A stretch of 64,000 nt of DNA from Tolypeutes matacus (Eukaryota; Chordata; Mammalia; Cingulata; Chlamyphoridae). The DNA is taken from the NCBI GenBank assembly GCA_026826555.1, contig JAKSZT010054334.1, positions 34,282,070-34,346,069 of the forward strand. Direction: 5' to 3'. Below the pieces are notes generated by a model. That model was not told where the DNA came from and made no database searches. It was given only the letters and a program-made list of their open reading frames with translations. How positions within the stretch are numbered: position 1 is the first letter of the stretch; every line of letters starts with the position of its first letter. Shown in pieces: positions 23,012 through 35,932 of this stretch. A program made the position numbers and the translations under genes.

Positions 23012-23019
23012 TTTTACTG

Positions 23020-23212
23020 CAGGGGTTCTTAACAAGGGGTCTGTGAGCTTGAATTGAAATTCAAAAATAACATTATTCTTGTGGGGCTGTGCTGGTGAAG
23101 GTGTGATCTATTTGTTAAATAATACACAGTATAGTGTGGGCTTAGTAAGGGTTCCGTGGTTTTCACCTGATTGGCAAAGGGGTCCGTGGAAAAAAAAGGT
23201 TAAAAACCCCTG
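23020..23212. mobile_element. hAT-type non-autonomous DNA transposon (MITE)
   Basis: The left end CAGGGGTTCTTAAC and right end GGTTAAAAACCCCTG are imperfect terminal inverted repeats. The flanks TTTTACTG (23012-23019) and TTTTAGGG (23213-23220) fit a diverged 8-bp target duplication, the hAT size. The 193-bp length has no coding capacity. It resembles Charlie-type elements. Confidence 0.75.
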
Positions 23213-24079
23213 TTTTAGGGTAAATTGGTCTCCAAATATGTAGTGAGTACCTACTTACTAAATGTGTTGGTTGCTTGAGAGATATTTACTGAGGAAATCC
23301 TTTCTTTCTAATTCTCCTCCCCCAAATAATAGACACTCAACATACACTCAACACTTGTTTAACAAAACCAAAAGCATGCATAAATGCTCTCAAATCCATC
23401 CATCCCCAGCCATTTCCAATCTGCTGCTCATTCTGCATTCTGTAGGCCATGTGTTTGATTTATCTGCCTTCGGCAAGTTACTCTGCTCCACCTGTACTGA
23501 TTCAGGACTGGTGCCGACCAGGTTATTCTGTGTAAGCCAAAGGTGTTGGAGTAAGACCTGACAAGAAATGTTAAAAATAACATTATTAAAAATAATGTTG
23601 TTTTACTAACAGCTTCTCTGCTACCCAGCTACTCTGACTATGCAATAGAGACAATGATAAGGGGGTAAAAGAGGCTTTTCCCATTTCAGAGAGACACTGT
23701 TAAAGCAGAAATTTAAAGATATAGAAGAAGATGGTACCCATCAGAAGGAAGGAGGGAGAAGATCAGTGACCTACATTGCAAAGAAATTAGCATACATATG
23801 AAAGGAAAGAAATGGGTGATGTCACACAGCAGTGAAAGCAGCTGAAGCAGGAGAGAAAACATGTGCCGTCAAAGCCAAGGAAACTATGCTAACCTGTATC
23901 TGCTGGGGTGGGGGCCAACAGTGGGCTCCATGTAGCTCAAGGACTGTAGTTTTGATTTCAAATGAGACATTATCAGGGACTTCCTCAAATATTTAAAGGA
24001 CTTTTTATAATGGTCTAAATATGGTTTATCACCATTATTGTGACTCTATATTTATTCCCATGCCCATCCATGCTCAGTT
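23213..24079. other. Unassigned sequence
   Basis: A 99-codon frame at 23262-23561 (+) has no recognisable domain and is probably chance. Confidence 0.4.
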
Positions 24080-24485
24080 ACCTCTTTTTATTTGCAGTCA
24101 AATTTCTAGAAAGAATAATCTCTAACAGTTGTCTCTACTTCCCCACCTTTAATCACTAATAATCTCCAATGCTTATCACCCTGAAGTATGGCTTCTAACA
24201 TGACCAGTGTCCTCTTAATTATCCAATAGTGGGCAATTTTCTGTTCTTGACTTTTCATAGCACTGATGGGTCAATCATTTGCTCTTTTTCAAATATATAT
24301 TTCCCTCTGCCTCAGAGGTACTGCTTTCTCCTGATTTTCACCATGTCTGCCTGGATAATCCTACTGTTTCTTTACTGTCTCTGTCCATTGTTTATAAAAT
24401 GTCTCTCCATGGGCTACTTCACTGGTCACTTTGCTTCTCAATTCACACTTATTAATAAACACTCAGTTCACACTCTGCCTGGGTA
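24080..24485 (+). repeat. L2 LINE, decayed reverse-transcriptase upstream region
   Basis: CTAACATGACCAGTGTCCTC and TTGACTTTTCATAGCACTGA correspond to the L2 segment encoding a decayed TSDLL...LDLSAAFD stretch. Frames are broken. Confidence 0.55.
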
Positions 24486-24651
24486 GTCTCACCCACTGAG
24501 ATGGATTCAAACACCAGCTTGAACAGGAAAAGGAGTCTAGAAAAGTCATTTCTTTTATTCATGTAGCTTCAAAGAACTCACCTCCCCTGGAAAATCTTCA
24601 TTGATTGATGCTACTTAAATACATAACTACTCTTTACTTTCAGTCCAAGTA

Positions 24652-24697
24652 TATTTACCTCCGTAAATACTATTTACCTCTGTAAATACTATTTACG
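24652..24697. repeat. 19-bp tandem repeat, 2.4 copies
   Basis: TATTTACCTCCGTAAATAC at 24652-24670 repeats at 24671-24689 with one change and begins a third copy at 24690. Confidence 0.85.
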
Positions 24698-26185
24698 CAC
24701 AATGTTGTTTATTTATTCACATAATGTTCAGGGTTTTTATGTGCTCTGTTTCCTTATTTTTTCTTAATTACATTGAAAATCAGGTAATGTGTCTAACTTA
24801 ATTTATGCAGTACTTAGTATATTATATAGGTAAGCAGTAAATTCTTTTGGGTGTTAAAAATATGTCCAGAGCTTCTCAAAGATATTTTTGATGAAAATCA
24901 CATTAGTGTCCCAGTTTTTTTTTTTTTTTTAATTGCAGGCAACACATGTGTACAAATACACTTTTAAGAAGCAGATCATATCACATTATTGGGAAAATAA
25001 CAGTCACTATCTATTTAAAAAATTAAGATTTTTTTGTTACAAATGGTTTTCTATTATTCACATTTTAAGTAAGAATGCTCAAAAGTGGGAGCATCATATT
25101 TTTAAAATAAATTAAAACCAGCTTAACAGCCTTTTAAATTCTTGTTTAAACTCAGATATGGATCTAAGGGTAACTAAACACTACCATAGAACAGTGCAAA
25201 TAAAGCAATGTTCTAAAAATTAAAATATGCATGGGAAAAAAGATAAACATCAAAATGAGATAAAGACTAGACAAAAATAGCCATTTTTCCTATTTTTATT
25301 ATTCCATTTTAGTAGTTAACAGATTTTCCTTTCAAACAAAACTCAAAATAAGATGTCATCAATCTTTTTTGAAGTAATTCTTCCATAACTTGTTGAGCTG
25401 CCTTTTGTCTGTTTTTTTATTTTTTGAACTGAAATAAAGGTTGACTAGAAAAAGATATCATTAATAAAATAAAATACATGACATCCTTTTATGAGATGTT
25501 TTAAGAACAATAAATAACTTTCATTCAAAGAGAGTGGCGAAACTGACAGTGTTTCTCCAGACAAAAGTTACCTTCATTATCTTAGGGACACCTTGTCCTA
25601 AACAGTAATGTTGGTATTAAGATAGGAACTACATTTTTTTTATTTCTTAAATTTATATTGAAAAGATAAAATTATAATTAAATAATTTTAAAAATTACCA
25701 CTGAAGAAAAAGAAGCTTTGGCTTAAAAAATGACAATTTAGTATCTTCACTGACTGATTATGACTTGGCTTGGCTTTTTGTTCATTTTACTGATAGAGGT
25801 TGAGGAAATAAGCTTATTAACACTGAAAAGAAAAGCCTCAAAATATACATTATTTAAAGTAATACTTTGAAGCCATGTAAAATTATCTGGAACATGAATT
25901 TTCCCTAACTGCATATGCATAACCTGCAATAAAACTTTAAAAGCTTCTTGCATTTTACAAGTTCAAAATATTTAATTATTTGGTATTTTAAAATACTTTC
26001 TAAAGCCAATAAAGTCAGCTTAACCTATTTTAAATAATTATGTATTAGCCATGTTAGTTTATGATTTCTGCAATAATCTATTTACTTTTTTTATTTTTTA
26101 CTCTTTCTTTCTTAAGTCTGCCTACCTCACTTTCAATCTCCTTCTTTTGTTATAATCTCTTTTATAATCCCTTTTTTCCTTTGAG
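24698..26185. other. AT-rich unassigned sequence
   Basis: Includes a poly-T run near 24916-24930. No gene or clear repeat. Confidence 0.4.
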
Positions 26186-26189
26186 CTTT

Positions 26190-26450
26190 TATTTCTGTGA
26201 GATAATAATAATAGTAAGTGCTTACCCTTACATTGTACCTAGCATTTAGCAGGTACTTTCCCAAGCTCTTTAATTCTGTCAACTCATTTAATTTTTGTCA
26301 GTAACCTGTGGGGTAGGTAGTATTATTGTCTTCCCCATTTCATCAATGAAGGAATTGAACGTCCCAGACCCCCAGCCAACAAAATGTAAAACGAGGGCTG
26401 GGCCCACACAGTCAGGATGAGAATCCATGTGTTAAACCACTAACTCCACT
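26190..26450 (-). repeat. MIR SINE, antisense, nearly complete
   Basis: Shows CATTTAGCAGGTACTTTCCC, CAACTCATTTAATTTTTGTC, GGGTAGGTAGTATTATTGTC and ATCAATGAAGGAATTGAACG in reversed MIR order. Confidence 0.75.
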
Positions 26451-27325
26451 TTTTGAAATCATGATGAAAAGTCTATTGGAAATATCCCTCTACTTCCTGG
26501 CTTATTTTATCTGCTGGTGTATAATCTTCATATGACTGTTGTTTGTAATGTTAATTTCATGTTTTTAAAAAGTGAGTTATCTTTGTATAGTTCCATACTG
26601 GTTTGTTTATGATTGCTACTCATTTTGAAGGAGACAAACTTTTTATGCTGATTTTTTGCAGAATTTTAAGTGGAAAGGTAGAAGAACGAGCTTGGAAAGC
26701 AGGCAGCTTAAATTTAGGAAGAGTGTCTCTGAACTCTTTTTCTCTCAATCAGCCTTGTATTTTAACCTAGGCCTGCTACTTCAGTGGAGAGTTTCTGCAA
26801 GTCAATCATTTGTCTTTAGTTGAACGTGATCAGCAGCTGCAAAGCTGATTACCACTTCCCCCTCTCCCCCTCTCACTATGATCACACCCTACATTCTTAT
26901 GTTTTTCAAATTTCCTTTAGCTTAGGCCTCTCCGGCTATTCTGAGCTATAGAACCAGATTCAGGCAGCCTCCCCACAGGCTGTTCATGACTTTGGAACAT
27001 GTTTTTTTTAGGTAAGGAAGAGGGATGTGCCCTACATTGGAGAACTCTGGTGCAATGTGGGATCTGAAGATACGAGGGTCAGCTTTTGGCATTCTCCGTT
27101 GATTGTATCCAAATTTCACTGTATTTGGAGCTATTTTCAGTCTCTGGGCTGCAGTTATAGCATTTCTTACTTTCATCAAAGATGGTTGACTTGGTATTTT
27201 ATTCTTTTTGTTTTGTTTTGTTTTGTTTTGTTTGGGGTAAGGGAAGAGAATGAGGGAGATGTCCCCTGTTCATTTTTTAGCTCACACCATTGGCTTCTGC
27301 TGCTAATATGTTACTGCTTCTTTGG
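26451..27325. other. Unassigned sequence with a (TTTTG)n run
   Basis: A pentanucleotide TTTTG repeat lies at about 27208-27233. The 77- and 104-codon frames at 26946-27341 show no known domain. Confidence 0.4.
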
Positions 27326-27329
27326 GAAA

Positions 27330-27790
27330 GCTTATCAATGACCTATAAATCTCCCAACCTCAGAGATTCTTCTCTGAACTCATCTGTAATATTTAACGGT
27401 GTTTCTCCTTTCTTATTTGAGTTCTCTTCTCACCTCATATCAGTAAGAACAATTTCTTCTGCCTTTCTTTCCATCTCTATAACTTTTTTCTGTTTTTTTT
27501 TTTCTTTGTTTATTTTTCTCTATAACTTTTAAGTCTTGATTTCTGTCTTTCCTTCTTTTGACTACTCCTCCAATGCCTGAATTCTCCAGGCTTCTACCCC
27601 TGACACATTTGATTTGTTATGCAATATATCACCTTCAGGAATTTCAAATCTTCTTTAAGCAAGAGCCTCCCCTATCCTGGCAACTCTCTCATCTTTAACT
27701 TCAGTCCAGCTCTCTCCTCTAAGCTCAAAGAACCATTTATCCTATAGTTCCTGAGTATTTTATACTTCATATCCCACAAGAACCCTTGTT
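27330..27790 (+). repeat. Probable decayed L2 LINE
   Basis: Pyrimidine-rich text in L2-like order (TCTGAACTCATCTGTAATAT, GACTACTCCTCCAATGCCTG, TCCCCTATCCTGGCAACTC). The assignment is tentative. Confidence 0.35.
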
Positions 27791-27801
27791 GTACAGGGGT
27801 C

Positions 27802-28438
27802 TATGACAGTTTGGAATTATTTTATGAATATCCAAAAGGGAAATATTGTGTTTGTGAACCAATCCATTCCTGTGGGTGTGAGACCCCTTTAATTGGACTA
27901 CGTCAGTTAGGTGTGACTCAGGCGGAGTCTTTGCCTTCTTACTGGGTCTGATATAGACAGAGACACAGAGAGAGAGACATAGGAAAAAGGAGCTACCATA
28001 TTTGATCCTACCATGTGAGGGAAAGGACTCCAGTTTTGCCCATATCTGAACTGCAAGGACAGAAGCCCTGAGAGGCTCAAAGAGCTGAGACCCAAGGAGA
28101 GATGAGCCATATGCCTGATAACTTGCAGCTGAACTCAGGAATAAAGCAGAGCAGCAGAGACTGAAAGAGGAGGCCCAGAAAGAGGCCAGCCCTTTGCCTG
28201 ATTGCCCTCAACTGACGAGATATTCTGGAGTGGAAAGCAGAGACTTAGGTAGAGATTTCCTGCCATCTTGCTTTATCACGTGGCAGCTGACTTTGGTAAA
28301 AAAGCATCTCTGCTGATGTCTGGATTTGGACATTTCATAGCCTTGGTACTATAAGCTTTTACCCAAATAAATTTCCCCTTATAAAAGCCAACCAATTTAT
28401 GGTACTTTGCATCAGCAGCCCCTCGGCAAACTAAAACA
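27802..28438 (+). mobile_element. Solo LTR (MaLR/ERVL-like), 637 bp
   Basis: It starts TATGACAGTTTGGAATTATT and ends GGCAAACTAAAACA, consistent with original TG...CA ends. It carries AATAAATTTCCCCTTATAAAAGCC near the 3' end. The flanks GGGTC (27797-27801) and GGGCC (28439-28443) fit a 5-bp target duplication with one change. A related copy lies at 52495. Confidence 0.7.
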
Positions 28439-28559
28439 GGGCCCAATTTTCTTTCCCTACAAACTTGTTCCTTTTTCTTCATTTTATATCTTTGTTAATG
28501 ATATTGTCATTGTCTCCGTTAATCAAGCCAGAAACTCAGGGTTTCCTAGAGTTCTCATT

Positions 28560-29460
28560 TCCTGCATCCTGTTCTTCTTCCATGACCACATCCTGTGAAT
28601 CTGTCTTTGTGAAATCTATCACATCACTTTTCTTCTCTACATTACATGAATCTCTCTGTCTTAGTTTAAGTCATCACCAAATATTGTCTCCTCTAATGCA
28701 ATTATCTCCTAATTTGTCTCCCAGCATCTAGGCTTAACTCCTCTGATCCACTCCCTTTCTTGCTACTAAAGGGATCTTTCTAAACAATAAAAACTGACCA
28801 CGGCACTTCCTGGAATAAAAGCCTGTAATAGCTTCCATTGCCTACAGAATAAAGTTCAAATCCCTTAGTGGGATAGAACTGTCCCACTTTTATATGGTGG
28901 TCTTCTCTACTAATCTCTTACTTGAGTCATACACTATTCACTAGGAATGCTTAATGTACCTTGCCTTTCAATGTTTCTTTGTTTGCGTCTCTCTTCTTAG
29001 AATTCACTTTCCTTCTTTTTTGTCTGTCTGAAGGACATCTATTCATCTCTCAACTCTCTATTCCAGGCTTTCTCAATTTTGGCACTATGATATTTTTCAA
29101 TGGAAAAAATTCTTTGCTTGGGCGGTGGTATTCTTTGTATTGTATGATATTTAGCATCATCCCTGTCTTGACCCACTAGATGCTGGTATAACACCTCTAC
29201 CTTCAATGGGGACAATGAAAAATGTTTCCAGATATTGACAAATGCCCCATTTTGGGCAAAGTTTACTGCTCTACTCAAACACATTATCCTCTATTAAATA
29301 TTTCCTGATTCTCCATCCCTCAGAGGTAGAATTGGTCATTTTCTCCTTGTGCATCCATTGTGTCTTATTCATCTATCACAGCACAAATATAATTTACTGG
29401 ACTCTTATTTGTAACAATATGAGCTTCATCAGGTTTTCAATAGCCGTTTGTTAAATGATC
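28560..29460 (+). repeat. L2 LINE 3' portion, split by MER20
   Basis: AAGGGATCTTTCTAAACAAT, CACGGCACTTCCTGGAATAA, AGCTTCCATTGCCTACAGAA and TAAAGTTCAAATCCCTTAG follow L2 order. The right part resumes near 29276. Confidence 0.75.
29063..29275 (-). mobile_element. MER20 (hAT-Charlie) inside L2
   Basis: Diagnostic MER20 phrases read antisense: TTTTGGCACTATGATATTTT, CACTAGATGCTGGTATAACA, TTTCCAGATATTGACAAATG and CCCATTTTGGG. Confidence 0.8.
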
Positions 29461-29499
29461 AAATTAATGCTGCCAACGAGTGCATTCACATTTTAGGCA

Positions 29500-29705
29500 A
29501 TTCTTCCACACTGTTGATTCATACCTTACTTCTTTTTTAATGGATATTGTTACTCCCTCACCCACATCAACTCAGTAACCAAGTTCTATGAATTTTATCT
29601 CCTAAATATCCTCTGAATCAAATTCTCTCCATTTTTATTGCCATACTGTTAACTCATGCCACTGACCACTATCTCCACAACAACAGCTTCTTAACCATTC
29701 CTGTT
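29500..29705 (+). repeat. L2 LINE fragment
   Basis: TGGATATTGTTACTCCCTCA, GTAACCAAGTTCTATGAATT and CCATACTGTTAACTCATGCC resemble L2 coding text upstream of the preceding fragment's start. Confidence 0.5.
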
Positions 29706-29709
29706 CTCC

Positions 29710-30400
29710 TCAGATTACGCCTATGTGGTGAGGAAGACAAAATAGGGGTTCATGAACTGAGAGGATGTGAATGCAGAATGCAGCCCTGATCCCAAGTGTA
29801 TGGTTTGGCTAGTACCTGGGGAGATTCCTGCAGACAGGAGTGGCTGAACACTAAGTTGCCATACTTGATGGACCTCGGCCAAACTTGGCTTTTCCTTGAG
29901 GAATCATTCAGCAAAAGACCATGTTGTTACTTTTGGACAAAGTGTCCAAAAGACCAGGGGAAGAAATCCCAATGTGCCCACTGTACACAGATGTTTCTAT
30001 GTGTTTCCATTCCACAGCCTGGGAGGAATGGTCTAAAGAAAAGGCCTGACCAATACCTTAACCAAGAACAAACAGCGTCAACTTCTTACCAGAGCAGAAA
30101 TTCTCCGTGACAGGGTTGTATAAATACCTCTGCCCTTGCAGCACTGATTTTTCTCTCCTCTCTGGTGGACTGTTGAAGTGGGACATGCAGAGCTGCCATC
30201 CACCAACCCTGACCCAAGTAATTGACCTCCCCTAGAGACTGTTCATGATGGGATCTCTTCTGCTCCTTTGGAGCCTTTGTGCTGTGTAAGTGATAAAGTG
30301 ATCATTTGCTGAAAGTTTCTGTTGTGCCTGAGACTGTGTTCCCAGGATGTACCATTTTGTATCTCTTTCTTCACTTTCTATTGTCAGGTACACGGAAAAT
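29710..30400 (+). mobile_element. Possible solo LTR or unassigned GC-richer element
   Basis: It contains a TATA-like TATAAATACC at 30119-30128, a CTCTCTGGTGGACTG block about 30 bp downstream, and an exact 10-bp inverted repeat (29930-29939 with 29943-29952). This layout resembles a retroviral LTR, but no ends or target duplication were defined. An open frame at 29796-30110 (104 codons) has no recognised domain. Confidence 0.35.
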
Positions 30401-33400
30401 GCTAAATGATATTTCACTAAACAAACAAGCAACAGACAAGGTGAGTGAATGGATGGATGCTTAGTTCATTCAGCTCATCTTTTTCCCATGAAAATTTTGT
30501 TTTATACTGGTTAAATAAAGTGCTCCCAGTAGGTTAGATTAATAATCACCAGTTATTATGAGTGCTTGAGAATTTAACCCCTTCTAAGTACAAAGGCCAA
30601 AAAAGAGATCTCGTTGGAAGAAAGCAATCAGTCTCTTTTTAACTTTTCACATTCTGCAGTTCACTCACCTCCTTTATTAAACAATTCAAATGTCATGAAA
30701 CCGACATGACTTTTTTGAGAGTTAATGGGGGAACATCATTGTATTTGAGATGCACATATAGGTGGATACAAAGTAGGTAGAAGAGAAAATGGTTATGATT
30801 AAGTGGGGTGTTCAGTGTTACAAAGCAAGAGATGCTAATGTTTAATATAAAATGTATTTACTGAAGAGTATCTTTTAAGCTGCATATCTCTTAAATCTCT
30901 TATGTTAAAAAGTATATGCACAGATATTTTGTAAGAACTGTAAATTATCTCACAGTAAGGTATTAGATCAGCTTATAAAGGCAAGTAAATAATTGCTTAC
31001 AGAGAACAACCAGAGAAGGAAGAATCTGAAAATATCAAGAAAATATTATAGATGAGAATTAAATGCAGATCAAGTTAAACAGTGTTAGGTTACTTGGAAA
31101 ATAGGGATCTTTCTTCAAATAATATTTAATAGGTTTCAGATTTTTAAAGCTTTTGCTGTAGAAAAATTTTCCTAGTTTTCTGGGATCTAAATATCTCAAA
31201 GTGAGAAATAATATTTCCAATGATTCAGCTATTATAGTTATTTAATAAATACTTTGTTGTAGTTTCCTTATTTTTATAATTGAGGATAGTTGTTGAAAGC
31301 CAAAAAGGTTCTATAATTGCCAAAAATATGTAAGTAGGTGTATTTCTTTCTCTTTCACAGATTTAAACTTCTATCCATAGTTGTTACATTTGGGAGGAGG
31401 GGGTCATGTATTTTTCCCATAAAATATTTAAAATGTATGTTAAGGAAAGTGCCACTCCATCAAACCCCATACAGATGTACCAGCTACTTTGCCATTTTCA
31501 CCACTTAAAAAAATGTTCTAAGGAATGAGAAGTTAATTGCTGACTTTGTTTTTCTTTTATCTCTCTCTCTTTAATTTTATTCTGTGGCAATATCCCCAGC
31601 AAAAGATTTTAGATTAAAATATTTATCATTATTTTGTGCTGTTCTTGTTACCAGTGAGGAGATACATTAACTATAGCTAATTTGGATATGCACAATTTGT
31701 TTAAAAATAACTATAAAATACAATCAGATAATTTTTCAATTAAATTATATATATTTTTAAAAGGTTAGACAAATTAGACTTATCTAATCAGGGAATAGGT
31801 ATAGAGATACAGATATTTCAATTTAGAATTCTGCATATATTTAATGAAAGAATAAGATTTTACTTAGTAAATATTTTTTAGAGGAAACTAATTAATAAAT
31901 TTTGAGAGTCTTGTTCAGTTCTTCTCAAGATGATGTGAGGTGAATAAACCAACCAGTAATAAAAGTGATCATTTAATAGTTTATAGATTGACATGACTCT
32001 TAGGAAGGTTAAATTTTCTTCCACTGTTTTTTTTCTCATTAAATTTCTTTATGCCATTTTCTACAACATATTCCCTGACAAGCATGGAGTCATTGGTGCA
32101 CATTGGCAAACAGTCCACACATTCATCCTGTAAATACAAATATGCCTTCACACTCACATGCGTGTGGAGACTCACAGAGGTTTAGCTCTGAAGTGAAGCA
32201 ATTTCAAGTTTCTATGTAGAGAAAGACACTTTCCACCTTGGCGGTCAGAATGCAGTACAGTAAAGATCCTCAGAGTGGAGCTCAACTCCAGCCTACTACA
32301 TAGTATCTGAAGGCCGTACCACCTTGGTGCAAGGTCATTCAAATTCCCTCCCTCTGCTTTTCTTGTTCTTTTTTTTCTTTATCCAACTGGGAATTCAACA
32401 ATACAATTTGGAGTGGAGTCTTTAGACAATACCATTAGCTTATTGAGCAACTGCCCCTGGTTTTAAATTTTAATGATGCATTTTTAATATGATAAATGCA
32501 GTATACTTGAATGGTTTTATATGCAGGTCAGATAAACTATGATTTTTGTTACTCTTCAAATGTTACTTTCCAAAGAATAGTCTTATAATTGTATGGCTTA
32601 TATGGCTACAGATATGCTCGTGACTTGAAAATGACTGCTTTTATGTCCTAATGAACAGAAAGTAGGAGATGTGGGGAACAAGTGTTCTAGGGATTTTATA
32701 AATTGAAGCACTTTTAACTTAGAATTGATAATAGTGAAATATATTTTTTGCTCACACTCTTGCTTGTAGTGTTTAAGGAAACTTTAGTTTACTGAAACAA
32801 TATAAAGATGACATGTAGAAGTTACCATGGAAACCACTTAGGACTCCATTTGCCATGGCTTGGGGAAACAGAATTCAAGAAGGTTTGATATGGTAATTAC
32901 CTGATTAAAACTGGAAATCAGATTTATTTAAAAGTTGGGGATCTCTTGCACATCCTAGACACCTTTAATCTTACAGCTCCACAGGGAACTGACAGTGACC
33001 CAAAAGGAGTGAGAGGAGGAAATAGTGCTATTTTTTTGAAAGACAATTTAATCTGCAAAGTGAAATAGAAGATTGAGGTGGAAGATTGAGGCAATTTCCT
33101 GGGTAATTAAAAAAGTTTCTCTAAATTACTCCAATTATTTGGATATTTCACAAGAAGATAAAATGTTTGATTTGAGTTAGTGGGATATTAAACTAATTCT
33201 TGCAGTTCAGTACGTTTTTAAAAACATCATTTGGAACACATAATTGTTGTTTTAAATGCTATTTCTTTATAAATACAGAAATATCTATCATTGTCTAAGT
33301 TTGCACTTTATATTTCCTGAATAAGTAATGTTCCTCTTTTGCTTTTAAATGTCTTACTGTTCTTTTTAATATGATTGTTTCTATGCATATGTTTTATTTT

Positions 33401-33900
33401 TGTGTGTACTCTTTGGGAGTGTTGTATATACTTTAAAAATGCATAAGAGGCTAAGTGGCTTAAACCTGAAACAATAATCTTAAAATAGTCTTCATTAAAA
33501 GTAAACATAGACGGGTTCAAAAAGCATTAGTGTTTTCTGAAAAGAACCATTAGCAAATCTCTGTAATGAACCTAATGCAAAATTACAATAGTTATAAAGA
33601 GTAGCCCAGTTTAGTCTTGACTTTCTCATAAAACATTTCAAAAAGTCCTTTTGAGCTTGTAAAGTTTGATTCTGAAAACACATACAATACACTCAAGCTC
33701 TTATATAAGATATTCTTATATACATAAGGTTTTGGATAATAGATATGATTTTAAAAACCATAAATATATTCAATATATATGCAGGGACATATTGAGAACA
33801 TGAAATTCTGTGATAAAACTCTTGCCTATTTGAGTGAGACATTTCCCCAGAAGAATGCTTGTACATTATGACCAAAGAACAATCATTTGTTTTACTCAGG
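30401..33900. other. AT-rich unassigned sequence
   Basis: 3.5 kb without a supportable gene or repeat. Short frames here lack domains. Confidence 0.45.
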
Positions 33901-33909
33901 AGTAGTTTT

Positions 33910-34391
33910 TTTATTTTTCAAAGATTTGTTTTACTTTTATCCATTTTTACCACTTCCTACCCCCCGTTTTTGCTGTTTTTTTGTATCCATTTGCTGGGCA
34001 ATTCTCTGTGTCTGTTTCCTGCCCTCTCTTCTCATCCTTCTTCTCCTGTCTTCATCAGGATTAGATCCTGGGAACCTCTGATGTGGGAGAGAGACATCCT
34101 ACCACCTGCGCCCACCTCCGCCACATTTGTTCCTGTTTTTTTGGTACGTCATCTTGGCTCTCCCTTGTGTCACTCTCCTGTTATGTCATCATCTTGCTGT
34201 GTGGCTTGGCAAGGCCTGACGGCACACTTGAGCACGGGGTCTGGTGGTGCACCCGCTCAAGGACCTGGTGGCCCGTGCTTCTTCTATATTTTTCTTTATT
34301 TTTACTGGGAGGTCCTGGGGATCGAATCCAGGTCCCTTCATCTGGGAGATGGACACCCAACCATTTGAGCTACATCCACCCCCCCACTAGC
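33910..34391 (-). mobile_element. Long dimeric xenarthran SINE
   Basis: The outer head near 34380 reads GTGGATGTAGCTCAAATGG with B-box complement GGGGATCGAATCC at about 34317. A second decayed head lies near 34045-34130. The A-rich tail is poly-T-like at 33906-33920. AGTAGTTTT at 33901-33909 and 34392-34400 is the target duplication. Plus-strand frames of 125-169 codons across it are by-products. Confidence 0.9.
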
Positions 34392-34400
34392 AGTAGTTTT

Positions 34401-34950
34401 ACATGCAGCCACTCTTATATGTTTCCCTCAGTCACAGAATTTGGTGATGGTTCCATATGAATTAAACCCTGAAGTTAATTTAATAAATTGCATAACCCAT
34501 AACAGTGAAAGGAATCAGGAATTGAGACAGGAAAACAGTTCATATAGTACATCTCACATACCAAACAGAATTTATCATCGCTGTTTGTGAGATATTAATT
34601 AAAAATAATTCAGGTGTTACTATTTTAATACAATTTAACACTTGCTTTATACATTTAAACTAATTTATTGATTGCACAAATCACCTGGTCTTAGAAAACA
34701 AAATCGCTCTTTCAGCAAATGGCTGAATTAGAAAACAATATCAGAATGAACATCCTCCTGGTTTGGGGAGCCCTGGGCTAAGCTGCAGTTTAGGAACACA
34801 CAGATATATGGACATCCTTTCTCTTCCTTGGGGTGGCGTCAGTGATGTTAAGGTTCCTTTCAGCTCTAAAAATTCCTTGAAAGTGAAGCAATTTTATTTC
34901 TAATACCACACATATCAACCAATATCATGGTCTTTGATCATTTGTGAGTG
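34401..34950. other. Unassigned sequence
   Basis: Nothing recognised. Confidence 0.4.
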
Positions 34951-34954
34951 TTGT

Positions 34955-35080
34955 CACTCCCATTAGACTGTGAATTCCTTCCAGGCAGGGACTGTAACAT
35001 TTAATGTATTTCAGCATTCTCTGAGCTGAGCACAATGCCTGGCACATAGTAGTAACCTAATAACATGTGATGGATATATA
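34955..35080 (+). repeat. L2 LINE 3' end
   Basis: TTAGACTGTGAATTCCTTCC, GGCAGGGACTG and CAATGCCTGGCACATAGTAG are typical of L2 3' ends. Confidence 0.75.
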
Positions 35081-35829
35081 CATAAATATACTGGTAAATG
35101 CAAATTGTTCAGTGAATATCACACTGCAGATCCTTCTGGAAGCAATCAGTTGAACACAATGTGTTTTGCTTCCACAATATAGAATATGTCCCTTACCAGG
35201 AATTGTAAAACTGCACTTCTAATTCATGTATGCAAATTCTTTAAAACAGACGTTGGTGAGCATCAGAGAGATCATGATTGTTAACATTATATAGACCACA
35301 GATGAGCTAACCCTCTGGAGGGGAAGGAAAGATGAAATTTCTAGGGCCTGTGTGCATCCTGGCCTCTGCTGAGATTACAAACGTGCACACATTTGCTCTG
35401 TGTGCTTTTGGACATAAATTTTCTAGAAACTGAATTGAGTCCAAAATCTATTTCTATTCTGGCAGTGTAGCATGCCAGAGCTTTTTTTCCTTTATGTACT
35501 TTTGGCATATGTCCAATTATAATTAATTCTTAAAAATAATATTTCACGTCCATTCTGGTTTGAAGACATTATAAGTGTCACCAAGGTTTATTTTTACAAA
35601 TAAGAAACTAAGCCATATTCCCAAAGTAGTGAAAATAGTGGCTAGTTTGAGAGTCGTGGTAAGAAGAGGTAAGAATTGTCAGGTACAACATATGAATCCA
35701 AGTGGGCTTTATTTGTACTTTTAAGACAGTGTGATTTAATGCAAATATGGTATTATTATGTGCAGTCCACACACTTACTAGTACCTGAAATTATGTTTAC
35801 TAGCTGTTTCCTTTGGCATTTTTCAATTC
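35081..35829. other. Unassigned sequence
   Basis: No gene or firm repeat call. Confidence 0.4.
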
Positions 35830-35932
35830 ACCATTAGAATATAAGTTCTGATTTCATTTCTGTTGTATTCTTAGTGCTTAGTATGTAGTGGCTACTCAAT
35901 GAATATTTACTGAATGACTTAATACAGTCATT
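35830..35932 (+). repeat. L2 LINE 3' end
   Basis: TTAGAATATAAGTTCTGATT, GTGCTTAGTATGTAGTGGCT and AATGAATATTTACTGAATGA match a decayed L2 3' tail. Confidence 0.65.

Noticed and set aside
26946..27341. 77- and 104-codon frames on opposite strands
   Set aside because: They overlap each other in opposite directions, show no domain, and the longer ends in a TTTTG repeat.
29796..30110. 104-codon frame as a small secreted or zinc-binding protein (several Cys)
   Set aside because: Cysteines have no regular spacing, there is no signal peptide, and the region looks like an LTR.
33859..34460. 125-169 codon plus-strand frames
   Set aside because: They cross a dimeric SINE and its flanks; the length is due to its GC-rich body.
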